A model generated the notes under the pieces. It saw nothing but the letters and a program-made list of their open reading frames with translations, did no database searches and was not told the origin of the DNA. This document shows positions 9,533-16,586 of a stretch of 64,000 nucleotides of DNA, in pieces. Source of the stretch: Nitrospira sp. (GTDB taxonomy: Bacteria > Nitrospirota > Thermodesulfovibrionia > Thermodesulfovibrionales > Dissulfurispiraceae); NCBI GenBank assembly GCA_002634385.1, contig NSJL01000001.1, forward strand, positions 186,001 through 250,000. Direction: 5' to 3'. Made by a program: the position numbers and the translations under genes. Each line of letters begins with the position of its first letter. Position 1 is the first letter of the stretch.

Positions 9533-10139
9533 CGCAGGCCCCCTTCATCGTGCCCCGGGCAAAGATGTCTACGAACTCCCTGATGGTCGCATCGGTATCG
9601 ATATGCCGGTATCTCTTCCACAGGAGAATTTCTTCCGCATTGAAATAGGAAAAGAACATGCCCAGGAATGCCCGGGCAGCGAATGCGGTATCGAACTCCC
9701 GAAGCACGCCCCTTCTTTGCATCTCTCTGAAATATGAGGCAATTATCTTGAATATCTCATCTATAAAAGCGTGGTGTACTTCACGCACCTTCTCAGGGTA
9801 CCGCTGCATCTCCCTTTGCATGATCGTGATGAGATCCTTCCGGAGGGTGAGCGTCTCCAGGAACCTTCTCGCAATCACCCCCAGTGCCTCCTGGTACGGC
9901 ATCTCCTTGATCTCCGGCAGAAGCCCCTTTAATGCCGGCAGGAAGGAGAACGTATTGACCACCTCTTCAAAAAGCCTCTCCTTCGACGAGAAGTGCCTGA
10001 AAAGGGTGACTTCCGCAATTCCCGCCTCCCGCGCAATTTCCCGTGTGGTCGCCCCCAGGAAACCCTCCCGGGAGAAGAGATGCAGGGCGGTTTCAAGGAT
10101 CCTCTCCCTGGTGGAATTTGCTTCTTCCGTTTGACGCAT
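9516..10139 (-). CDS. TetR-family transcriptional repressor of the efflux operon
   Basis: Residues 10-56 form a typical TetR helix-turn-helix domain (TRERILETALHLFSREGF, then TTREIAREAGIAEVTLFRHF). The remaining part is a helical ligand-binding domain that I cannot assign to a ligand. The gene is first in the operon of two tripartite exporters and overlaps the following TolC gene. A perfect inverted repeat lies immediately downstream of its -10 element, which is what an autorepressor would use. The expected behaviour is release of the promoter when an exported compound binds. Confidence 0.92.
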   Translation of the reverse strand: MRQTEEANSTRERILETALHLFSREGFLGATTREIAREAGIAEVTLFRHFSSKERLFEEVVNTFSFLPALKGLLPEIKEMPYQEALGVIARRFLETLTLRKDLITIMQREMQRYPEKVREVHHAFIDEIFKIIASYFREMQRRGVLREFDTAFAARAFLGMFFSYFNAEEILLWKRYRHIDTDATIREFVDIFARGTMKGACDERQS

Positions 10140-10185
10140 CTATACGCTCTCCTGTCCTAAGATACAGCCGGCACACCGATATCAA

Positions 10186-10203
10186 TGTAAGCACTTACTT
10201 ACA
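10186..10203. promoter_or_regulatory. Putative TetR operator, TGTAAG-N6-CTTACA
   Basis: A perfect inverted repeat with 6-bp arms and a 6-bp spacer. It lies 8 bases downstream of the -10 element of the tetR promoter, covering the expected transcription start. The position is ideal for steric repression, and the neighbouring gene encodes a TetR protein. Binding is inferred, not shown. Confidence 0.65.
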
Positions 10204-10211
10204 CAAAATAC

Positions 10212-10239
10212 AGTATCGCAGAATCTCTATTTCTGTCAA
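10212..10239 (-). promoter_or_regulatory. Promoter of the tetR-efflux operon
   Basis: On the minus strand TTGACA (10239-10234) is followed after 16 bases by GATACT (10217-10212), a consensus -35 and a fair -10. The predicted start falls near 10205, at the edge of the inverted-repeat operator. A ribosome-binding site (GGAGAG) precedes the tetR ATG. Confidence 0.6.
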
Positions 10240-10254
10240 GGGTTTCGGGTACTT

Positions 10255-10926
10255 TCAGCTTTTGAGGGAGACCTTCTTAACGAACGCCAGGGCAGCGAGG
10301 TCATCCACGAGGTCTTTTATGGAAAATCGCCGGTAGAAAAAGATGGTAAGGTAGAAAACCGCTCCCCTGTCTTCGGAGCTGGCTTCATAGTTGGTGTTGC
10401 TGATGCTCGCGCCGTACTTCTTCAGGATCGTCCGGATCAGGGCCTCATCGATATCCTGGCTGCCCTCGATGGTGAGGTCCCTGAAGGAGAGCTTCGGCAG
10501 CTTTCTCTCCATTGCTCTCAGGAAAGTGAGGGTAACAATGGTGATCAGGAAGGTAAGGATCCCCGCCATATAGAGACCGCCGCCGATTGATAGTCCAATG
10601 GCCGACACTATCCAGATGCACGCGGCGGTGGTCAGCCCCTGGATGGAGAATCCTGTCTTGAGCACCACCCCCGCTCCGAGAAAGCCGACGCCGGTGATCG
10701 CCCCTGCGGCGATCCTTCCGGGATCGGCCCGCACATAGCCGGGATCCTGGACGCTGAGGGAGTGGTAATGCTCGGAAACAAGCATCAGGAGCACACACGC
10801 AACACAAACGAGAATATGCGTCCTGAACCCCGCGGGCCGGCCATGGACCTGTCTCTCGAATCCGATGATGCCTCCGATCAGCGTGCCGAGCAGAAGGCGT
10901 ATGATTATTTCATCCAGGGTAACCAT
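10255..10926 (-). CDS. MgtC/SapB-family membrane protein
   Basis: The N-terminal two thirds carry the MgtC family pattern: LLLGTLIGGIIGFERQ, GFRTHILVCVA, DPGRIAAGAITGVGFLGAG and TGFSIQGLTTAACIW, with four or five transmembrane helices. A soluble C-terminal ACT-like part follows (residues about 150-225). The family is linked to magnesium limitation and membrane energetics, but the biochemical role is unsettled. I prefer the ATG at 10926 over the GTG at 10935, because a TATAAT at 10943-10938 would put the transcript start between them. That gives a leader of only a few bases. The gene stands alone, transcribed away from dedA. Confidence 0.88.
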   Translation of the reverse strand: MVTLDEIIIRLLLGTLIGGIIGFERQVHGRPAGFRTHILVCVACVLLMLVSEHYHSLSVQDPGYVRADPGRIAAGAITGVGFLGAGVVLKTGFSIQGLTTAACIWIVSAIGLSIGGGLYMAGILTFLITIVTLTFLRAMERKLPKLSFRDLTIEGSQDIDEALIRTILKKYGASISNTNYEASSEDRGAVFYLTIFFYRRFSIKDLVDDLAALAFVKKVSLKS

Positions 10927-11007
10927 ATGATCCACATATTATATCTCTTTCCCGCTTTTTTTAGGAAGAAACCGAAGCACCGGCCCCTCTCCCTTTCGGG
11001 CGTATTC

Positions 11008-11016
11008 TGCTACAAT
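11008..11016 (+). promoter_or_regulatory. Extended -10 element upstream of dedA-like gene
   Basis: TGCTACAAT is an extended -10 (TGn plus TACAAT). Transcription would begin near 11023, leaving a leader of about 20 bases that contains AAAAGGAA before the ATG at 11044. No convincing -35 is visible, as is usual for extended -10 promoters. Confidence 0.4.
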
Positions 11017-11043
11017 TGAAAGAAAAGGAATACCGGATCGCGT

Positions 11044-11682
11044 ATGCAGCAACTGGAATATCATTTACTGCCGGCTCTTTCCGCCCTGCCTGCATTGTCG
11101 GGTATAGTAGAGCACTTCCCCTACCTGGGGCTCTTCACCCTGCTCTGCCTCGGAGCCATCGGGCTCCCCTTCCCCGAAGACGCAACCCTTATCCTTTGCG
11201 GCTTCCTCATCTCACAGGAAGCGGTCACCCCCCTCCCTGCCCTGACCACCGTCTATGCAGGTCTCCTGTCAGGAGATATGATCATCTTCTCCTTCGGCCG
11301 GAAATACGGGCGACACATCGTCACGCACAAACGCTTTCATTCCATTATATCCCCGAAGAGGCTTCAGCAACTGGAAGATACCTTCAAGAGGCGCGGAACG
11401 CTCTTCATTCTCTTCGGAAGGCATATCATGGGACTCAGGGCGCAGATTTTTCTTGCAGCGGGAGTGATGAGGATGTCCCCCCTGAAATTTCTTCTCGCCG
11501 ATGCGGTGTCGGCCTTGATTACTATTTCCCTGATGGTCGGAGCTGGATATGCGGGGGGGAACAGCCTGGAGGCCATCAAGGGGGATGTGGTGCGCATCGA
11601 ACATGTGGTGGCCATCGCGGCAGCCGTTCTGTTGCTGTCATACGTGGTATACAAGTACATCAGGATGAGGAAGGAGCGGTAG
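11044..11682 (+). CDS. DedA-family membrane protein
   Basis: A 212-residue polytopic membrane protein with the DedA hallmarks: GAIGLPFPEDATLILCGFL near the N-terminus, a glycine-rich segment with GDMIIFSFGRKYGR, and the FILFGRHIMGLRAQIFLAAG stretch before the last helices. The family acts in membrane homeostasis; some members move polyprenyl-phosphate or phospholipids across the membrane. The protein ends with a basic tail. It converges on the metallopeptidase gene at 11797 and has no operon partner. Confidence 0.9.
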   Translation: MQQLEYHLLPALSALPALSGIVEHFPYLGLFTLLCLGAIGLPFPEDATLILCGFLISQEAVTPLPALTTVYAGLLSGDMIIFSFGRKYGRHIVTHKRFHSIISPKRLQQLEDTFKRRGTLFILFGRHIMGLRAQIFLAAGVMRMSPLKFLLADAVSALITISLMVGAGYAGGNSLEAIKGDVVRIEHVVAIAAAVLLLSYVVYKYIRMRKER

Positions 11683-11796
11683 TCGCCTGCACTTTTCATA
11701 CTGACAGGTGAAATACCTGGTGCGTCCGTCCGCAGTTTTCCCTGCCGTACCCTAACCGGTGGCTTTTTCCCTCCGGGTTTCCCGTCACAATACGAT

Positions 11797-12072
11797 TTAC
11801 TGCGGCCGCAGCAGCGCCTTTTGGTGCGCTGATTTTCTAAGTTTTTCCTCATACCGTTCATACTCCCCCAGATACGCTCGCATCAGGCTCTTCCAGAGCC
11901 GTCCGTGGTTGGGAATATTGAAGTGCAGCAGTTCGTGAACGATGACGTAGTCCCCCACGTTCTTATCAAGGTTGAGCAACTCGCTATTAAATGTCAGGTT
12001 TCCGGCTGTCGAGCACGATGCCCACTTGTTCTTCATAGAGCGAACAGCTAACGAACGCACGTTTATACCCAA
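11797..12072 (-). CDS. YgjP-like (DUF45) zinc metallopeptidase, N-terminus uncertain
   Basis: The zinc-site motif HELLHFNIPNHG and the upstream block MKNKWASCS are those of the YgjP/SprT-like metallopeptidase family often encoded beside type I restriction genes. The listed start is an in-frame TTG. Coding similarity seems to continue upstream (IDKDEFKARVLEWAEKL) to about 12126, where I see no ATG, GTG or TTG before the hsdR stop at 12135. The natural start may have been lost, in keeping with the decay of hsdR and fic next door. The product would be a small soluble protein of about 110 residues. Confidence 0.7.
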   Translation of the reverse strand: MGINVRSLAVRSMKNKWASCSTAGNLTFNSELLNLDKNVGDYVIVHELLHFNIPNHGRLWKSLMRAYLGEYERYEEKLRKSAHQKALLRPQ

Positions 12073-12132
12073 CTTTTCGGCCCATTCGAGTACACGGGCC
12101 TTGAACTCATCTTTATCGATCGCGCCAGGATT

Positions 12133-14972
12133 TCATGCCCGGAAGCTCTTTTGCAGAAGGTTGAAGAGCGCTTCAACAGTAGCGGTCGCCTTTTCCATAT
12201 CGTCCTCCTCAGCCAGGAGGGCGAATGTCACCTGCTTGCGCACCTCGCGCAGTTCGCTTTCGCTGCGCCTCCAGTTAGGGAACGCGGCAAAGGCCCCGGC
12301 TACCTTCCGGCTTGCGACTTCAGGGTTTGGAATGCCGTCTTCAGTGAGTTTGCACAGGACAAAATAGGTCATCGCGTCCAGGCCTTTCGCAGCCTGCTCT
12401 TGCTTCCGCCTTTCGTTCTTTTCGATTCAATGGACTTGACGAGGTTGATGACTTTGGCCGCCCCGCCCTCGCCCTGTTTCTTTATGGTTTCGATTGTTGA
12501 ACTGTCAATCGAGATATACGCATCCAAATGCTCCGCTCCCACCTGAGCGCCGATGTGCTTCCGAACAAGCTCATTGGTCTTCTTCTGAAAGGCCCTGTCC
12601 ACATAGACTTTCCTTGTATAGGCATTGCGCACCACAGCATAGATAGAGGAGAGCGTTGTGTAATCGCCAATGAAAGGACGCAGGAAGGCATCGGGCGAGA
12701 TGATCTCGTAAAGCATCTCTATCTCATTGTATTCTTTAAAGAACTCCTTGCGCCGTTCCTTGTCGCGGAAATGCTCGATAAGATTGTCCACGTCCTTGTC
12801 ATCGAACGAGCGTGTGATGAGACCCAGATACGAAGGGGTCTTGGTCTCCATTTTTGCCTTGAAGAGCTGCTTGAGCAGGCCAAGGTCCTTGATGATGGCG
12901 TTTACCTCGTCGCTGTCGAAGGCGAGCGCTTTTTCGAGATTGTCGAAGATGCCGACAAAATCGAGGACAAAGCCGTGCGGCTTCACCATCTCCTCCGCCT
13001 CGTTCTCATAGGGACGGTTTACCCGTGCAATGGCCTGGAGCAGCGTATGATCTCGCATGGGCTTGTCCAGGTACATCGCATAGAGAATCGGCGCGTCGAA
13101 GCCGGTGAGGAGCTTCTCGGTGACGATGAGGATTTTCGGCTGTTCGCCCACTTTGGTGAAGTTCTTCCTGATCTGCCTCTCGCGCCTGGGATCGAGATGC
13201 CACTTCTTCAGGTGTTTTGGGTCATTGTTGTTTCCGGTGAAGACGATCTCGGAATAGCCCGGCGGCAGCCCTCGTTCTTTGAATATCTCGTCGAGGGCCT
13301 CCTTGTAGAAAGCGCACGCTTAGCGGTCCACCGCCACAAGGAACGCCTTGTACCCCAGCGGCTCGACATTCTCCCGGTAATGGTCTGCCACATACTGCGC
13401 CACCTTCTTCACGCGGGCCTCGCCTTTGAGGAAGTTTTTCAGGTTCACCGCCCGTTCGAGGATCTTGTTCAGTTCCTCGATGTCGGCGATGCCCTCTGTC
13501 TCGGCGAGAGAGAGGAACTCCTTTTCCATGAGCTCATGAGGCACAAGCATCTCGTTCGGCGCGAGATTATAGTAGAGCGGCAGCGTAGTGCCGTCTTCGA
13601 TGCTTTCGGCAATGGAATATTTGTGCAGATAGCCCTGGTCGTCCTCGCAGCCGAAGGTTTTGAAGGTCCCCTTTCCGTAGACTGTCTTGTCCACCGGAGT
13701 GCCGGTAAAACCGATAAAAGTGGCGTTCGGCAGTCCGGCCATCAGAAAGTTGCCAAGGTCGCCGCCTGTGGTGCGGTGCGCCTCGTCAATGAGCACGAAA
13801 ATGTTCCTGCGCGTATTTAGGTCAGCGGGCATATCGCGGAACTTGTGGATCATCGTCACGACAATGCCCCGGTAGTCCTGCCCCTTTTCGTCCAGCAGCT
13901 TGTTAAGGGTTGAGATGCGGCCGGCATGAGCCACGTTGCCCAGGCCTACAGCAGCCAGGTTCTTGAGCATCTGGTCTTCCAGCTCATTGCGGTCGATCAT
14001 CAGGAGGATGGTCGGCTTCTGCGCTTCGTTCGCCTTAAAAAGCAGCTTGGCAGCCTTTATCATCGTGTAGGTCTTGCCGCTGCCCTGCGTGTGCCAGACG
14101 AGACCGCGCGACCGCCGGGGTTCGAGAGCGCGCGCGACCACCTTGTCCACCGCCGCAGTCTGGTGTTGGCGCAGAATGATCTTCTGGAGTTCCTCTTCCT
14201 TTTCCGCAAAGAGGATAAAGTCCTTCAGAAAGCGCAACAGGTGCGGCACAGTACAGAAGCTCTTTATCTTGGCTTCGAGGTTGCCCACCTCTTCGTGCTT
14301 CCAGCTAAAGAGATTGCGCCGCAGAGTGTTCCATGTCACGCCGTAGGCGAAGCCGATGGACTCGGTGGCGGTAAAGAGCATTTCCGGAACCATTATCTCC
14401 GGCGTCTCCTCGTGATAGCGGCGTATCTGGTCTACCCCGAGGGCGATGGCCTCGTCCTTTCCCGCGTTTTTGCACTCGACGACCAGCGCCGGAATGCCGT
14501 TGATCAGGAATACCACGTCCTCACGTGTTCCGAAGCGTCCATTGTGGATATAGAATTCCTCCGTTACCTCATATACGTTGCGCCATTGTTCACGCGGGCG
14601 GGTGATGTCGTCGTAATCGATGAGCGTTAAATCCAGTTCGCGGTTTTCAGCGGAGCAGAAGAATTTCCGCTGGTTGCGGAGATAGGAAAGAAGATCGCGG
14701 TTTCCGTAAATATCGGCATTCAGCCGCTGAAAATCGCCGATAAGCGCTCCTTCGGCCTCTTTGTATTTAGGGTTGAAAACGCGCACTTGGGCATGGAGAA
14801 GGTCGCCGAAGTAGGGGGATGCCGGGCGGGCGCGGTCCTCGGGCGTTGCTCCGTCCGTATCGAAGCCCCGCCGCGCCTCGGCCTCATCGCGCGGCACATA
14901 CCGCCAGCCGATTTCCTGGGCGTAGTGCAGGATGCGGGCTTGGACGGTTTTATGTTCAGAGGGCTTGGTCAC
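12133..14972 (-). pseudogene. hsdR: hsdR, type I restriction enzyme R subunit, disrupted
   Basis: Starting at GTG 14972 (preceded by GGGGGGCGG), the protein shows the nuclease motif (DVVFLINGIPALVVECKN), helicase Walker A (TQGSGKT), LIDEAH, and motif VI (QAIARVNRP). The gene is broken twice. After AVDR an in-frame TAA at 13322-13320 interrupts it, and the same frame continues with ACAFYKEALDEIF. Near 12421-12432 the text jumps from NLVKSIE into another frame, resuming IEKNERRKQEQAAKGLDAM. This suggests a deletion with frameshift, since family members have extra residues there. The C-terminus ends normally at 12133. No hsdM or hsdS lies beside it. In the organism the restriction activity is probably lost. 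Confidence 0.85.
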
Positions 14973-15014
14973 AAGAGCCGCCCCCCGATATGTCGATGGC
15001 TCCGGCGCAAAAGA

Positions 15015-15053
15015 ACAACATGTCGATAAAATATATTTTTGTCGACATGTTGT
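15015..15053. repeat. Perfect 12-bp inverted repeat upstream of hsdR
   Basis: ACAACATGTCGA (15015-15026) and its exact complement TCGACATGTTGT (15042-15053) flank a 15-base AT-rich loop containing TATATT on the minus strand. It lies 43 bp before the hsdR start, between hsdR and the fic remnant. A further half-copy ATGTCGA is at 14991-14997. This looks like an operator around a promoter rather than a terminator, because no T-run follows either arm. Confidence 0.6.
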
Positions 15054-15100
15054 GACCATATGCCCATTTAGCGTACATATTACAAGCTGTTGATATTTAT

Positions 15101-15517
15101 TTATTTTCTCAACAAATCGAGAAATTTTACGTTTTGTAATACATTTCCCTGCCCTTTTTGATTCCCTGCAAAACACCTATTTCCTCCAACTCCCTGAGAT
15201 AGTCGGAAGCCGTCTGACGCTTGGCGATACCAGCCTGCTCCAGAAATCTTATCTTGCAATAGGGCCGGCTGAACAGGACTTCGATCAGCTCCTTCGAGTA
15301 CACCTTGGGGGCCCTGGCTTTTACCAGGTCTGCCGTGGCTGTCATCAAGTGTCTGTATAAGCACCAGTTGGTTCGGTATCAATTCCCCGGCGCCTTTCAG
15401 TTCGGCAAGGGCCTTGTTGGCGGAAATGGCCCTCTTCAGCACCGCCTTGCTCTCAAGATCAACCGGCGGAGGCAGAAGCGGGAGATCGTTGTAGGGTTTG
15501 TTCGGATCAAAGCTCAT
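15101..15517 (-). pseudogene. Fic-family protein remnant lacking the catalytic domain
   Basis: The first 57 codons ([20 protein letters not shown] to LVLIQTL) match the N-terminus of Fic/DOC proteins. The text then jumps, one base out of frame at about 15348, into the C-terminal winged-helix part ([20 protein letters not shown], then [19 protein letters not shown]). The whole central domain with the HPFxxGNGR motif is absent. Near 15131-15136 an A-run appears to be one base short, since YYK ends in a stop while [10 protein letters not shown] continues in the neighbouring frame. AMPylation activity is therefore excluded. The remnant precedes hsdR, as Fic genes often do in type I restriction loci. 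Confidence 0.75.
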
Positions 15518-15549
15518 TTACTTGCCTCCCGTGCAGATCAGTATCATTA

Positions 15550-16092
15550 GAAGTGTCATTCCCACAAGTGAAATGCAGCCTGCCTCCGTTTGTCGGGGAT
15601 CGCGGGAATCCTTCTTAAAGAGAGATTCCGGATCGATCCCAAACTAGGCCGGGACAAGAGCCGAAATGACAGACAAAACTTCACGGTATTTACCTGCCGA
15701 AGTAATAGTTAGAGAATGTTACCATATCGAACTGATTTTACTCACTAAAATTTTCTGTAACGTAAGCAACATCATACAGAAAACTGCTCCAAGATGCCCG
15801 CCTACATTGCATTTCGTTACGCAAAGGCTATGCTGGTAGGGTACGTCCCTGATTATCGCACAATAAAGATATAGCCGAAGCCTTTCACAGATAAAAGAAT
15901 AGCTGCTTTGAAGTCAAATTATTTTGGACAGCAGTGATTTGCTTGTTTACTATGGGGAGAGATTGTTTTATTTAAGAAAACCGTTGGCATAAGATATGCC
16001 CATCATTGTCTGGAAAGCTTGCAGATTGCCGCCATGCGTTGAATAAGTGTCACGATTCTGTCACAGTCGGGCAAAATCGGGAAAATCAGAGC
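15550..16092. other. AT-richer intergenic region before selC, no gene seen
   Basis: About 540 bases with lower GC than the surroundings and stop codons in all frames. I recognise no protein fragment, no tRNA-end duplication and no IS end here. It separates the restriction/Fic remnants from the tRNA-Sec gene. Confidence 0.5.
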
Positions 16093-16122
16093 TTGCAAAA
16101 AGGGCGGAAAGTCGTTTAGAAT
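16093..16122 (+). promoter_or_regulatory. selC promoter
   Basis: TTGCAA (16093-16098), an 18-base spacer and TAGAAT (16117-16122) precede the tRNA-Sec gene. The predicted start is within one or two bases of the tRNA 5' end at 16131, so the primary transcript may need little or no 5' processing. Confidence 0.55.
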
Positions 16123-16130
16123 CAAGGATT

Positions 16131-16228
16131 GGGAGTGTATAGGGTTCTGGTGTCCCTCCCGGACTTCAAATCCGGTGTTGCCGGCCACAATCCGGCAGGG
16201 TGGGTTCGATTCCCACACTCTCCCGCCA
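16131..16228 (+). tRNA. selC: tRNA-Sec (anticodon UCA)
   Basis: The 98-base gene has the unusual length and shape of tRNA-Sec. The anticodon arm is GGACTTCAAATCC with UCA, the extra arm is long (GTTGCCGGCCACAATCCGGC region), and the T arm is GTGGGTTCGATTCCCAC. An eight-pair acceptor stem (GGGAGTGT with ACTCTCCC, one U-U mismatch) ends in an encoded GCCA. The tRNA is charged with Ser and converted to selenocysteinyl-tRNA by SelA for recoding UGA. Its presence implies selenoproteins elsewhere in the genome; none is apparent in this window. Confidence 0.93.
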
Positions 16229-16586
16229 TTTTATCCCTTTATGTTTAAATATAAGGATAATTTACCCTTTCCTGCACCTCCAGTCCTGTCAGTGAACTGC
16301 CGGCAGACAATATTTTACAGCACAATCTTAATCAGACAAATTATATCTGTAGTAACGCACTCTTTTATGCAAGAATAAGGAGATAGTCTTACTGTGTCGC
16401 AAGAAATAGCGAGATGGGATCTTCCGGGAAATAACCGGAGCGCATGGAAGGAGGGACTGCACATCTTCCCCTCCCTTTCTGAACTTGTTACGGAGACCAG
16501 CGGTAACCCGAAAGAGGGTGGAGTATACGCAGCGGCAAAGAAAAAGGCGCTTTACCTTAATCGAGTCCGATTCAGATTACGAAAGA
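16229..16586. other. Region between selC and the PHP-APH gene, no convincing gene
   Basis: An open frame from a GTG at 16394 runs to 16621 on the plus strand, but it overlaps the end of the PHP-APH gene antisense and matches nothing I know. A hairpin AAGGAGGG...CCTCCCTT lies near 16447-16476 without a following T-run. I found no repeat of the tRNA-Sec 3' end that would mark an integration site. Confidence 0.4.

Noticed and set aside
15550..16092. Attachment-site duplication or CRISPR-like repeats beside selC
   Set aside because: No second copy of the tRNA 3' end and no regularly spaced repeats were seen here or elsewhere in the window.
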